NCBI GenBank assembly: GCA_020860545.1
Contig: JAJBUC010000101.1
Span: forward strand, 1-50,824
Direction: 5' to 3'
DNA from: Oscillospiraceae bacterium
GTDB lineage: Bacteria > Bacillota > Clostridia > Oscillospirales > Oscillospiraceae
Length of the DNA stretch: 50,824 nucleotides
How positions within the stretch are numbered: position 1 is the first letter of the stretch; each line of letters opens with the position of its first letter. The position numbers were made by a program, and so were the translations under genes. Shown in pieces: positions 33,452 to 41,807 of this stretch. Below the pieces are notes generated by a model, which did not search any database, was not told the DNA's origin, and worked only from the letters and a program-made list of their open reading frames with translations.

Positions 33452-33811
33452 ATGCGTCTTTCTACCATCGCCACGCTGCTGCAGGCAGAGGTGCTCACCT
33501 GCGCGGAATTATTGGAGCGCGACGTGCAGTCCGCTTGCGGTAGCGACTTTATGAGCGATGTCCTCGCCTATGTCAAAAACCAGTCGGTACTACTGACTGG
33601 ACGCACCAATGCGCAGGTCATACGCACCGCTGAAATGATGGATATTCTCTGCGTGATTTATGTGCGCGGCAAACGGCCAGATGAAGCCAGCCTCCAGCTT
33701 GCGCAGGAACGCAATATGGTCATCATGTCCTCTCACTACCGCATGTATGAGGCGTGCGGCAGGCTGTACAGCGCCGGACTGCATGATGGAAACGAGGATG
33801 ATCCGCTGTGA
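33452..33811 (+). CDS. DRTGG-domain protein
   Basis: A 119-aa single-domain protein, ATG 33452 after GAGGAGG. It shows the DRTGG fold pattern: LQAEVLTCAELLERDVQSAC, GSDFMSDVLAYVKNQSVLLTG and a VIYVRGKRPDEASLQLA strand-helix unit; the name-giving motif is degenerate (TGRTN). Such domains occur in regulatory regions of phosphotransacetylases and as stand-alone proteins beside HATPase proteins and [FeFe]-hydrogenase or NuoEF genes in clostridia. Overlaps the HATPase-like gene by 4 nt. Probably a ligand-sensing regulator; the ligand is unknown. Confidence 0.8.
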   Translation: MRLSTIATLLQAEVLTCAELLERDVQSACGSDFMSDVLAYVKNQSVLLTGRTNAQVIRTAEMMDILCVIYVRGKRPDEASLQLAQERNMVIMSSHYRMYEACGRLYSAGLHDGNEDDPL

Positions 33812-34233
33812 CGCGTGCGCTATCCTACCGCGTGGAGGGCAAAGAGTTCCCACGCAACGAGCACCGGGCGACGACCCGCCTGCGCAACACACTCGCAGCG
33901 CTTGGCCTGCCCCCGGACATCATCCGCCGTGTGGCAATCTGCCTGTATGAGGGCGAGAGCAATATGGCCATCCACGCCGGCGGCGGTCAGATCCACGTGT
34001 TGATTGCGTCACGCTCTGTCACCCTCCTGCTGCAGGACGACGGGCCTGGTATTCCCCGGCTTGATCTGGCGATGGAACATGGGTATTCCACCGCCAGCAC
34101 CGTGGCACGGAAGCAGGGCTTCGGCGCAGGGCTCGGCCTATCCAATATGCGCAGCTTTTCCGACGAATTCGACATCCAAACGACCCCAAAGGGGACAACC
34201 ATCCAGATGAAATTTCATCTCCCCCAATCATAA
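33808..34233 (+). CDS. RsbW-like ATP-binding (HATPase_c) anti-sigma-type regulatory protein
   Basis: A 141-aa GHKL-fold protein starting at GTG 33808 (overlap GTGA). N-box region AICLYEGESNMAIHAGG (about 44-60), G1 LLLQDDGPGIPRLDLAM (about 73-89), G2-like KQGFGAGLGLSNMRSFSDEF (about 101-120) and a final beta strand TTIQMKFHLP. It lacks a histidine phosphoacceptor domain, so it is RsbW/SpoIIAB-like, but no anti-anti-sigma or alternative sigma gene is adjacent. Family members paired with DRTGG proteins are often found in hydrogenase/NuoEF neighbourhoods; here those genes lie about 13 kb away. Function undefined. Confidence 0.8.
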   Translation: MTRALSYRVEGKEFPRNEHRATTRLRNTLAALGLPPDIIRRVAICLYEGESNMAIHAGGGQIHVLIASRSVTLLLQDDGPGIPRLDLAMEHGYSTASTVARKQGFGAGLGLSNMRSFSDEFDIQTTPKGTTIQMKFHLPQS

Positions 34234-34282
34234 ACCTGTTCTCTTATTCCGCTAAAGTCGAAATGAGAGAACAGGTTTTTTT
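34232..34282. terminator. Terminator between convergent genes
   Basis: ACCTGTTCTCTTATT (34234-34248) pairs with AATGAGAGAACAGGT (34262-34276) with a single G-U pair, followed by a T-run (34275-34282). An A-run on the left is short, so it mainly serves the plus strand. Confidence 0.88.
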
Positions 34283-34285
34283 ATA

Positions 34286-34702
34286 TTAGCCCTCCTTGCG
34301 CCGGAAAGCAAAGAAGCGCTGTCCCAGATAATTCATCCCCGTATACAGCACCATGCCAAAGACCATGGCAATCCGCTCCACCCATGCCGCACTGAGCGTC
34401 GTGCCGGCAAGTACGCGCTGTGCGATGGGCTGGGCTAGAGAATACGCAATCAGGTAGCATACCGCTACATTGATCGCAAACTTTAACGCCGAGCGCCATA
34501 GCACTGCGTCGCTCTTAAACGTAAAAGAGCGGTTTAAGAAAAAGCTCATCACCGCGCCCGCAAGATAGGCGATGGCGGTGGACGCCCAATAGCCCATCCC
34601 AGCAAGGTCACGCAACAAAAACATAATGGCCAGGGATAGTACGGAATTGCCCACGCCGACCAGCAGAAATTTGGGGATGCTGCTGTCAATCAGCTTCGCC
34701 AT
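34286..34702 (-). CDS. GtrA family membrane protein
   Basis: A 138-aa protein with four predicted membrane helices: FLLVGVGNSVLSLAIMFLL (12-30), ASTAIAYLAGAVMSFFLNRSFTF (39-61, with the family Asn-Arg-x-Phe-Thr-Phe motif), FAINVAVCYLIAYSLA, and MVFGMVLYTGMNYLGQRFFAF. GtrA proteins are thought to help flip lipid-linked sugars. It overlaps the upstream glycosyltransferase by 17 nt, so the two work together in making and moving a polyprenyl-phosphate sugar. Confidence 0.9.
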   Translation of the reverse strand: MAKLIDSSIPKFLLVGVGNSVLSLAIMFLLRDLAGMGYWASTAIAYLAGAVMSFFLNRSFTFKSDAVLWRSALKFAINVAVCYLIAYSLAQPIAQRVLAGTTLSAAWVERIAMVFGMVLYTGMNYLGQRFFAFRRKEG

Positions 34703-35651
34703 CTGTATCCTCCAGTATCTCTCGGATAATAAAACGCGGGCGCGCTTTGCTCTCCAGATAAATTTTGCCGATATACTCCCCGATCACGCCCAGAGAGAGC
34801 AGAATCAGTCCGCCGATTGCCCAGACGGAACAGGTGACGCTCGCCCAGCCTGCCACCGTCATACCAAGCGCCCAGCGCACAATGGTATAAATCAAAGTAA
34901 TGATACTGACCAGAAAAATCGCGACCCCCAAAAGCGTAATATACCGGATTGGTTGCACGGAGAGGGATGTAATGCCCTCCATCGCAAAGGAGATCATCTT
35001 GCGCAGGGGGTACTTGCTCTCCCCGGCAAAGCGCTCGCCCCTTTCATATTCCACCGTGCCTGTCCGATACCCCACCAGCGGAATGATACCGCGCAGAAAC
35101 AGATTGACCTCTCTATATTCGGCGAGGCTCTCCAACGCCCGGCGGGACATGAGCCGGTAGTCCGCGTGGTTAAAAACCGTCTCGGCCCCCATCGCATTCA
35201 TCAGGCGATAAAACGCCTCCGCTGTGACCCGTTTAAAATACGTATCCTTCTTTCGTCCGGAACGCACGCCATACACAATATCGCACCCGTCGTAATATTG
35301 CGCCAGCATCCCGTCCACAGCGTCAATATCGTCCTGCAGGTCGGCGTCCATGGAGATTACGACGTCGGCACGCTCTTTCGCCGTCATCAGCCCCGCAAGC
35401 AGCGCGTTCTGGTGCCCCCTGTTCCGGCTGAGATCCACCCCGCAAAAAAGAGGGCAGCGCTCATGCAGCCGCACGATCTCGCACCATGTTCCGTCCCGCG
35501 AGCCGTCGTTGACAAACAACACCCTGCTCTCCTGTGCGATCACACGTTGCGCAATCAGCCCCTCCAGCTTTGCCCCGAGGCGGCGCGCCGTCTCGGGGAG
35601 CACCTCTTCTTCATTATAACAGGGTACCACAATATAGAGGATATCCTCCAC
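34686..35651 (-). CDS. Polyprenyl-phosphate glycosyltransferase, GT2 (DPM1/GtrB-like)
   Basis: A 321-aa GT-A glycosyltransferase: YIVVPCYNEEEVLPETARRL at the start, VLFVNDGSRDGTWCEI (nucleotide-sugar Asp), DVVISMDADLQDD (metal DxD-like Asp), DYRLMSRRAL and the acceptor loop GYRTGTVEYERGERFAGESKYP (about 191-212). Two C-terminal membrane helices follow (about 230-255 and 265-290). It transfers a sugar from a nucleotide sugar to undecaprenyl phosphate on the inner face of the membrane. Operon with GtrA. The acceptor polymer may be wall, teichoic or S-layer glycan; unknown. Confidence 0.93.
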   Translation of the reverse strand: MEDILYIVVPCYNEEEVLPETARRLGAKLEGLIAQRVIAQESRVLFVNDGSRDGTWCEIVRLHERCPLFCGVDLSRNRGHQNALLAGLMTAKERADVVISMDADLQDDIDAVDGMLAQYYDGCDIVYGVRSGRKKDTYFKRVTAEAFYRLMNAMGAETVFNHADYRLMSRRALESLAEYREVNLFLRGIIPLVGYRTGTVEYERGERFAGESKYPLRKMISFAMEGITSLSVQPIRYITLLGVAIFLVSIITLIYTIVRWALGMTVAGWASVTCSVWAIGGLILLSLGVIGEYIGKIYLESKARPRFIIREILEDTDGEAD

Positions 35652-35747
35652 AAATCTTCACTTCCTCCGCCAAACCATATTATTTCTATTATACCGCTTT
35701 CCCCTGCAAAAGAAAACATTTTTACCCTAGAAATCGTTAAACCCACG

Positions 35748-35782
35748 AAAAAAGCTCCGGGCCGATTGGCCCGGAGCTTTTC
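35748..35782. terminator. Bidirectional terminator
   Basis: AGCTCCGGGCC (35753-35763), GATT loop, GGCCCGGAGCT (35768-35778), flanked by an A-run and a T-run. It ends the SLH gene transcript (minus strand). Confidence 0.88.
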
Positions 35783-35850
35783 CGCGAATTACAATGCTTT
35801 TTACAGCCTGCAATCAGGTCAAATTGTTGTTGCAGATATACTACGCAGGA

Positions 35851-38574
35851 TTACCATCCGAGCATATAGTCCTCGAAGATGATAACGGTAGCAGCGGTAT
35901 ACCGGCCGGAAGACTCTGTGCCCTGTGCAATGATGATAACAGCATCGCTGGAAACATCAATGTCGGAGTTGCTGTAGCCATCGCTGACATCACCGTCAGA
36001 CTCAACCAGAATATACTCTGTATCGTCATCCAAGGTGTAGCTGTACAGAACCGAACCGTCGGTCTCCTTCGAGTTACCAGCTCTGGTCGCCGTGCTAATG
36101 ACATTGTCATTGCAAGCAGTCACCTCAGCAGGTGCAAAGTATCTGCCGCTGCTGCCGCTCACGCCGGTGATCTTGCTGCTGTCGCCACCAACGTTCAGAT
36201 AGAGGCCGACACCATTGTTCTTAATCGCAGTGTTGCTGGAGTTATCCACGTACACGCCCTCTTCGTCATCCGAATCATACAGCGTGCCATCATAGAATGC
36301 GGAGTACATATAGATGGAGCCGGAGTACGCGGTGCCCGCGCCCAGAATAACGAGGTAGTTATCGTCATCCGCCTCACTGTTCATCGCAAACATTACATCA
36401 ACAACGCCGTCGTCATCCATGACATAACCCACTGCACTGGAGGAGAAGGAGGAGACATTGGAGATGCCGGTGTAAACCTTATAGCTGGTGCTGGTGCTGC
36501 CGACAACAAATACCGTGTCGGAGTCCGTGGTCACACCGGAAATGCCGGTGGATGCTTTGCCCTTTGTGATAGAGACGGAAGTCGCGAAGCCCTGGTCGGC
36601 TGAGTCGACCGGATCAATATCATAGGTCCCGTTGTCATTCTCAGTATAGCTGTAGATACAGCCATTCTCGTTTTCCTTGATACCACCATGGGTGAGCCAA
36701 GCAAGATCGTAGGCGCTGCTTTCGCCGCCGGCGATGTCCTCAACGGACTCACCGTCATAGTTTTCAATCTCAATGGTACCATAGCTGCCGTCGGAGAAGA
36801 CAACTCTGACCTTCAGCGGCTCAAAATAGCTCGCCACTATGTCACTTGCATTGCTGCTTCTTGCATACAGGTAGTCATCCGCGGACTTGTCTGCATCCAG
36901 ATAGACAATGTTGTTGTAGGTGTCCAGATAGAGGACCGCATCCTTGTTCAGCGATACATTGCTGAAATCGGCATCTCCCTTGGAGGTAACCTTGGTGGTG
37001 CTGGCCAGCGCGGAGATTTCATAGCTTGTGCCGTCCACGGTGATCTTGTCGGATCTTCTGGAGGTAACGGTAGACGTAAGGGTCTCTGCCTTTGTCACCT
37101 GAATGACATCGCCGATTTCAATATAGAACGCATAGTCGTTCTTTACAAGGTCCAAATCGTCGAAATCCCCGACATCGCTGTAGGCCTCGCTTGTGGTCAG
37201 GTTATCTGAGCCCTCGTTGAGCACCACGTTGTCGGAAGAATCCAGTTCCAGTGTGCTGTCCATGCCGAATCTGCCGACCTTGGAGATCGTCAGCTTGCCG
37301 TCGCCGGAGTTGCTGTAGGTGGAGACCTTACCAAAGGCCGGAGCGTTAAACAGAACCACGTCGATCTTGCCGTCGTCATTGTTGTCAATGAATTTGCAGA
37401 CGATACCGGCTCCGGTCAGATCTGTCACGGTAGAGGTTGACAGCTTGGCGTCTGAATAGTCGAAGTTCTTCTCATCGTAGTTCCAGTAGAGAATAACACT
37501 TTCACTGTACACATCGCTGCTGACGTTCTGCAGCAGGTTGCTCGTGCTGTTGAACTTCAGCCCCGCGCTGTTGAGATCCTTCTTCAGGTCGTCCCATTTA
37601 TCGTAGCCGTTACCGGTCTCAAACACGGTGTTGTCGTCATCGTTGAGGATCATCTCGCCGACAATGGTAGCCTTCTCGGAAGAAGTGCTGCTGTTGGAGG
37701 GAACCGCGTAGATGGAAACCTTCATGCCCAGCACGCTGCCGTCGGTGCTGAACTTGTAGTTGCCGTCGCTCAGGCCTGCGTTGTTCTCTTCCACGTTCGT
37801 CAGGGTGGTCTTCCCGTCCATGCCGCTGCCGCTGATATACTCGTTGTTGGTAACCACACCGGTCACCTTAACAGCCTTATATGCATTTTCCAGCAGGGTC
37901 GTGGTGCCGAGCGCATACTTGTAGTTAACGCCGTTAGAGTCATACTCATAGGACGGCTCCATGATATATGCGTCGAGCGCGTTGTAGATCATCTGTGAAA
38001 CATTGTCACGGCTGATCGCGAGGGACGGAGTCAGGCTGGACAGGCCGTTGTAGAGGTCGGCATCCTTGGCATACGCTCTGGCGTTGACCATGCCTTCCCA
38101 CTGAGCGCCTGTAAAGCCGAAGACGTCTGCATCATAACCCAGTGTGGTCAGAAGCATCTTTGCAGCCTCAGAGCCGGTCACGTCTGAATCGGGGTCAAAG
38201 AGCCCGTTGCCGCGGCCGCCGATGATCTTGTTGTTGGCGCAGTACTCAATATAGCCTGCAGCCCAGTGGCCCGAAGTGTCGGTGAACGAGTAGGTCGTCG
38301 GGGTTTCACTCACACTGTCGCTGCCGCCGCACTTGATGATGGCGATCATCTTAGCCATCTCAGCACGGGTTACTGTCGCGCTGGGGTCGAAGACGCCGGT
38401 ATCACGGCCGGCAATAACATTCAGGTTTACCAGCGTAGAAACAGCCGTCTGATTGGTGATGTCTTCCTTATCGGGGAAATCATCAATGCTCGCCGCTCCG
38501 GTAGAAATGACCAGCATGCTAACCATCATAGCCGCTGCCATAACCAGAGAGAGAGCTCTCTTGAGGTTTCTCAT
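35851..38574 (-). CDS. Large secreted SLH-domain cell-surface (S-layer-type) protein
   Basis: A 907-aa exported protein. Signal peptide MRNLKRALSLVMAAAMMVSM and cleavage near residue 27 (STGAAS). Three SLH repeats anchor it to pyruvylated wall polymer: about 30-80 (LNVIAGRDTGVFDPSATVTR), 95-150 (KIIGGRGNGLFDPDSDVTGS) and 152-205 (degenerate). The rest (about 205-907) is a very acidic Asp/Ser/Thr/Val-rich beta-strand ectodomain without a recognisable enzyme motif. It ends TAATVIIFEDYMLGW. RBS AAAGGAGGAG, strong promoter and dedicated terminator suggest high expression, as for an S-layer or major surface protein. The polysaccharide pyruvyl transferase at 8941 could relate to the wall pyruvyl groups that SLH domains bind, but that link is inference. 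Confidence 0.88.
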   Translation of the reverse strand: MRNLKRALSLVMAAAMMVSMLVISTGAASIDDFPDKEDITNQTAVSTLVNLNVIAGRDTGVFDPSATVTRAEMAKMIAIIKCGGSDSVSETPTTYSFTDTSGHWAAGYIEYCANNKIIGGRGNGLFDPDSDVTGSEAAKMLLTTLGYDADVFGFTGAQWEGMVNARAYAKDADLYNGLSSLTPSLAISRDNVSQMIYNALDAYIMEPSYEYDSNGVNYKYALGTTTLLENAYKAVKVTGVVTNNEYISGSGMDGKTTLTNVEENNAGLSDGNYKFSTDGSVLGMKVSIYAVPSNSSTSSEKATIVGEMILNDDDNTVFETGNGYDKWDDLKKDLNSAGLKFNSTSNLLQNVSSDVYSESVILYWNYDEKNFDYSDAKLSTSTVTDLTGAGIVCKFIDNNDDGKIDVVLFNAPAFGKVSTYSNSGDGKLTISKVGRFGMDSTLELDSSDNVVLNEGSDNLTTSEAYSDVGDFDDLDLVKNDYAFYIEIGDVIQVTKAETLTSTVTSRRSDKITVDGTSYEISALASTTKVTSKGDADFSNVSLNKDAVLYLDTYNNIVYLDADKSADDYLYARSSNASDIVASYFEPLKVRVVFSDGSYGTIEIENYDGESVEDIAGGESSAYDLAWLTHGGIKENENGCIYSYTENDNGTYDIDPVDSADQGFATSVSITKGKASTGISGVTTDSDTVFVVGSTSTSYKVYTGISNVSSFSSSAVGYVMDDDGVVDVMFAMNSEADDDNYLVILGAGTAYSGSIYMYSAFYDGTLYDSDDEEGVYVDNSSNTAIKNNGVGLYLNVGGDSSKITGVSGSSGRYFAPAEVTACNDNVISTATRAGNSKETDGSVLYSYTLDDDTEYILVESDGDVSDGYSNSDIDVSSDAVIIIAQGTESSGRYTAATVIIFEDYMLGW

Positions 38575-38635
38575 GGAAATCTCCTCCTTTAAATTTGCCC
38601 GGGCAGGGTCTCCCCACTCCGTGGCTTACACTCAT

Positions 38636-38664
38636 AATATAGCGGAGGGTGGGGCGTTCGTCAA
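38636..38664 (-). promoter_or_regulatory. Promoter of the SLH protein gene
   Basis: Minus strand: TTGACG (38664-38659), 17-nt spacer, TATATT (38641-38636). Predicted 5' UTR of about 55 nt. Confidence 0.78.
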
Positions 38665-38766
38665 CCGTTTCTCCCCATTTGTAACACAAGCGTAATATAA
38701 CTTTTCAGGAGATGTCTTCCTTGTAATTTTACATCTTTTTCACTGCGTAGGCAAGGGATTGACCAA

Positions 38767-38802
38767 AATAAGACCCGCGGGTTCCATTCCGCGGGCCTTA
38801 TT
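38767..38802. terminator. Terminator of the flavodoxin/DtxR-like operon
   Basis: AATAAGACCCGCGG (38767-38780) pairs with CCGCGGGCCTTATT (38789-38802), one mismatch. On the minus strand it follows the DtxR-like gene. Confidence 0.75.
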
Positions 38803-38817
38803 CTCCTGTTTTTTCAG

Positions 38818-39246
38818 TTATGAGACACAGCGCGCCTGTTCGCCCTGCAACGCAAGGCGGGTAAGCTGGTCAACCGCTTCTGCGGACAGATTGCACAGGC
38901 AGGCGACCGCGTCCTTGTGCGCGGCGTCCGGTTTGAGGTTCAGGCGCTGGGTAAAGAGCGTGTCAAGCGCGTTGTACTTGACATTTAACTCCTTTGCCGC
39001 GTGTACTCCCGCCGGGGTGAGCTGAACGGAGCCGTAGGGACGCTTCCGGATAAACTCTCCTTCCGCCAGTACGCCGAGCATGTACACAACGCTGGCGCGC
39101 GTCACGCAGAGCGTCTCGGCAATGTCCACCGACCGGACGGCGCCCAGACCGCCGCTCAGGTCAAAAATCGTCAACAGATACCGCACTGCGGCGGGGGAGA
39201 GCGCCGTGTCACGCTCTTTTGCTCCCACTGTTTTTGCAGCCGCCAT
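38818..39246 (-). CDS. DtxR/MntR-like metal-dependent regulator
   Basis: A 142-aa protein. Winged HTH at about 20-90 with AVRSVDIAETLCVTRASVVY and a YGSVQLTPAGVHAAKEL wing, then a short helical dimerisation part. It shares the RSVDIA core with the regulator at 40454 but lacks the full set of metal-binding His/Glu residues seen in MntR (the dimer part has FTQRLNLKPDAAHKDAV), so metal sensing may be altered. ATG 39246 overlaps the flavodoxin stop by 1 nt. Last gene of the operon DUF3793-flavodoxin-regulator, probably controlling that operon. Confidence 0.75.
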   Translation of the reverse strand: MAAAKTVGAKERDTALSPAAVRYLLTIFDLSGGLGAVRSVDIAETLCVTRASVVYMLGVLAEGEFIRKRPYGSVQLTPAGVHAAKELNVKYNALDTLFTQRLNLKPDAAHKDAVACLCNLSAEAVDQLTRLALQGEQARCVS

Positions 39247-39677
39247 CACGACACCCCCGCAAATCCGCTGCCGAAGGCGCGGCAGGCTTCCAATCCCGCG
39301 TCGTCCGGCGTCTCGTTGAGGATCAGCCCCTCACCCCGATACACCGACGCTCCCGCAGCCCCTGCGCGGTCGCACCACTCGCGCATCCACTGTCCATCGC
39401 CCCAGCCGTAGGAGCCGAACAGTGCCACCTTCTTCCCCGCAAGCTCCCCCTCAATGGATTGGAAGTACGGCTCAAACTCACTCTCCTCCAGTTGCTCGGC
39501 CCCCATGGACGGGCAACCCAGCGCCAGCAGGTCACAATCCTTCGCATCGCCTGCCTTTGCCGCATCAACGGCAAGCAGGTTTACCTCGGCACCGGCCTTG
39601 CGCGCGCCGTCTGCAATCGCATCCGCCATCGCCTGTGTATTCCCTGTCTGAGACCAATAAATAATTGACATTTTCAT
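39246..39677 (-). CDS. Flavodoxin
   Basis: A 143-aa flavodoxin. FMN phosphate loop SIIYWSQTGNTQAMADAI at residues 3-20; LLALGCPSMGAEQLEESEFEPYF around the W/Y60 loop; KKVALFGSYGWGDGQWMREW near 85-104. It carries low-potential electrons in place of ferredoxin, classically under iron limitation. Start taken at ATG 39677, 11 nt from AGGAGG; ATG 39686 is too close to it. The placement after DUF3793 and before a DtxR-like gene, behind DtxR-type boxes, fits iron-limitation control. Confidence 0.92.
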   Translation of the reverse strand: MKMSIIYWSQTGNTQAMADAIADGARKAGAEVNLLAVDAAKAGDAKDCDLLALGCPSMGAEQLEESEFEPYFQSIEGELAGKKVALFGSYGWGDGQWMREWCDRAGAAGASVYRGEGLILNETPDDAGLEACRAFGSGFAGVS

Positions 39678-39740
39678 CGCTGTCATTTCCTCCTGTTTTT
39701 ATAAATTATAAATATAATATAATGTGTCTTCAGCCGCCGT

Positions 39741-40307
39741 CTATGCGGTGCTGGCGAAAAGCTGTGTCAGCGTCATCCCCTGCTCCAGCTTGCGGCACAG
39801 CGCATTCCGGCACCGGTCATACCGCGCGAACCGCGCCTGTGCCTGCTCCGGATTGGCATAGACCTTCCAGTATCCGCAGAGCTTACAGTTTTGCCCGTGA
39901 AAGTGCTGGAAGCCGACCACATCGGCGGGCGGATACTCCAGAAACAGTCCAATTTCATGCGGAAACGCTTGCTCCTGCGCCAGTCGGCGTTTTAAGTGTG
40001 CCAGCAGCGCCTCCAGCGTTCCAGCCTGCGGATAGCCTGCACGGGCAAGAATCCGACGCGCCCCCGGCTGTGCCAGGTGTCGCTCCAGCAGTTCCTTCCG
40101 GTAGACCAGCAATAAAATACGCTTCCCGCAGTTGTGCAGGATGCAGAAGGAAATGCCGTGGCCTGCAAATTCCGCCCGATACGCTTCCAGCCTTGCCGAT
40201 AAATTCGGCACGCGCGCATGATACAGCGCAAGCAGGTTGCCCGCCTTGATTCCGGCCAGGGCAGGCGCGCAGTGCAGCGCCAGTTCTTTCTCCAGCAAAT
40301 CAGGCAA
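39741..40307 (-). CDS. DUF3793 family protein
   Basis: A 188-aa protein from TTG 40307 (AAGGAGG upstream). Family features: LALHCAPALAGIKAGNLLAL (residues 9-28), CGKRILLLVYRKELLERHL, FPHEIGLFLEYPPADVVGF and the conserved CKLCGYWKVYANPEQAQARFARYDRCR (about 142-168) Cys/aromatic segment. No known activity; the family is found in clostridia next to flavodoxin and metal-regulator genes, as here. Cytoplasmic. It directly follows two palindromic DtxR-box-like sites and heads the operon. Confidence 0.88.
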   Translation of the reverse strand: MPDLLEKELALHCAPALAGIKAGNLLALYHARVPNLSARLEAYRAEFAGHGISFCILHNCGKRILLLVYRKELLERHLAQPGARRILARAGYPQAGTLEALLAHLKRRLAQEQAFPHEIGLFLEYPPADVVGFQHFHGQNCKLCGYWKVYANPEQAQARFARYDRCRNALCRKLEQGMTLTQLFASTA

Positions 40308-40335
40308 ACAGTTTCCTCCTTTTTCTTATGAAGTT

Positions 40336-40386
40336 GGTTAGCCGCCGCTAACCTTTGGTAAAATATATTGTTAGCACTCGCTAACC
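40336..40386 (-). promoter_or_regulatory. Two DtxR/IdeR-box-like operators upstream of DUF3793-flavodoxin operon
   Basis: Box 1: GGTTAGC (40336-40342), 4 nt, GCTAACC (40347-40353). Box 2: GTTAGC (40370-40375), 4 nt, GCTAAC (40380-40385). Centres are 33 bp apart, about three helical turns, same face. The GGTTAGC/GCTAACC halves resemble the TTAGGTTAGSCTAACCTAA iron box, with wider spacing. The AT-rich stretch between them (TATATTTTAC on the minus strand) could hold the -10. Confidence 0.72.
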
Positions 40387-40453
40387 TTGATGCATTGAGA
40401 ATACCACATCATTCCTGTCCTGTCAAGCACCAAAATATGGATTTTCGAAGTTT

Positions 40454-40825
40454 TTATATGTCCTGCCTGCTCATATAGTCCTTCAGTTTGGCAAAAGTCT
40501 CCTCACTGATGTAGTGCTCCACACGGCAGGCATCATCCTCCGCCGTCTTTTGGGAAACACCGATTGCCATGAGGCACCTTGTGATCACCTGATGGCGTTC
40601 ATAGACGCGCCCGGCGATCTCACGACCTTGCTCCGTCAGCTCAATCCAGCCTTCCTTATCCACCGTAATATAGCCGTTTTCCCGCAGCAGTGCCATCGCC
40701 CGGCTGATGCTCGGCTTTGAAAACTCAAGATGGTGGGCGATATCTACAGAGCGCACCGCGCCTTTTTCGCTTTTCAGGCGCAGAATTGTCTCCAGATAGT
40801 TTTCAGCCGACTCGTAAATTTTCAC
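40454..40825 (-). CDS. MntR/DtxR family metalloregulator
   Basis: A 123-aa regulator starting at GTG 40825 (GAGGAGGGG upstream). HTH: KIYESAENYLETILRLKSEK (2-21), VRSVDIAHHLEFSKPSISRA, wing EGWIELTEQGREIA. The dimer/metal domain has YERHQVITRCLMAIGV and DDACRVEHYISEETFAKL, with the His/Glu/Cys residues (ERHQ, EDDACRVEH) expected for Fe or Mn binding. Length is like MntR, without an SH3 domain. It is upstream of and codirectional with the DUF3793 operon; the DtxR-like boxes lie just beyond its stop. The likeliest binder of those boxes. Confidence 0.88.
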   Translation of the reverse strand: MKIYESAENYLETILRLKSEKGAVRSVDIAHHLEFSKPSISRAMALLRENGYITVDKEGWIELTEQGREIAGRVYERHQVITRCLMAIGVSQKTAEDDACRVEHYISEETFAKLKDYMSRQDI

Positions 40826-41120
40826 TGCCAGCCCCTCCTCAGAATCGATCTCAGTTTCGCTATTATACCATACAACCTCCCGCGAAACAAGGGGGAGGCA
40901 GATGTCAACGTCCGACAGGTCTCCAGCGTTCCCCAAAATTTGCCCCTTTATGTTGCCATAGCAACAGACAACCGGCTTTTTTTATGTTATAACGTAAATG
41001 TGGTGTTGTGCTTGTACCAACAAGCGCAATGAAAAGGCGCACCATGCACACCATCAAAAAAAGAACACATAATTTCAAGTGGGAGAACATGCGTATTCCA
41101 ACATTTTTAGGAGGGTAACT

Positions 41121-41807
41121 ATGGATTTCCTGAGCGATATCCTACATGCTGTCAGTGATGCGTTAAAATGGCCTTGCATCATTGTCCTGCTCGCTATGCT
41201 GGTCGCAACCGTCTGGCAGGTAGGCGACCTTATTGTAGAGTATATTGTCGACAGACGAAAGCTGAAGGTGGACGCCATCACCTTGCTGCGAAAAATCCCG
41301 GGTACGGGGCGCAGCGGCGCGGCGGCCTTGATGGAGAGCAGCGCGGTCACCAAGCGCCAGAAACGTCTTGCCAAACGGGTGCTCGATACTGCCGGTCTGC
41401 CCGAAACAACCGCAACGACCATTGTGCAGGAGCTGCTCAATGAAGAGGAAGAATTCCTGAAGCGTAATCTGACCCCGACGGACATGATTGCCAAGCTTGG
41501 GCCCATGTTTGGCCTGCTTGGCACCTTAATCCCGCTCGGCCCAGGGATTATCGCCTTGGGAGAGGGTGATACCGCGGCACTTGCAAGCTCGATCGGCGTA
41601 GCGTTTGACACCACAGTCGCGGGCATCATCGCAGCGGCAATCTGCATGATTCTCTCTCACATCCGCAAAAGCTGGTACACAAAATATATGAATATGAATG
41701 AAGCGCTTGCGGAGTGCTTGCTGGAGGAGGTGCTGGACAGTCATGGCGATACGGAAGCCGAAACGTTTATCGCGCCGAAACAAACGTCGGGGTGGACTCG
41801 GGCGTGA
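41121..41807 (+). CDS. MotA/TolQ/ExbB-family proton channel protein
   Basis: A 228-aa protein, ATG 41121 after TTAGGAGGG. A first helix at about 16-36 (CIIVLLAMLVATVWQVGDLI) is followed by a cytoplasmic region (about 45-130). The family core follows: TPTDMIAKLGPMFGLLGTLI (about 119-138) and SSIGVAFDTTVAGIIAAAIC (about 155-174), matching the TolQ/ExbB pore helices. These form pentameric ion channels that use proton or sodium flow to drive a partner with an ExbD/TolR/MotB-type helix. The next gene starts 65 nt inside its 3' end, strongly suggesting coupled synthesis. Confidence 0.85.
   Translation: MDFLSDILHAVSDALKWPCIIVLLAMLVATVWQVGDLIVEYIVDRRKLKVDAITLLRKIPGTGRSGAAALMESSAVTKRQKRLAKRVLDTAGLPETTATTIVQELLNEEEEFLKRNLTPTDMIAKLGPMFGLLGTLIPLGPGIIALGEGDTAALASSIGVAFDTTVAGIIAAAICMILSHIRKSWYTKYMNMNEALAECLLEEVLDSHGDTEAETFIAPKQTSGWTRA

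Noticed and set aside
35794..38592. Several long plus-strand frames opposite the SLH gene
   Set aside because: Shadow frames of a strongly biased coding sequence; no ribosome sites and no homology.
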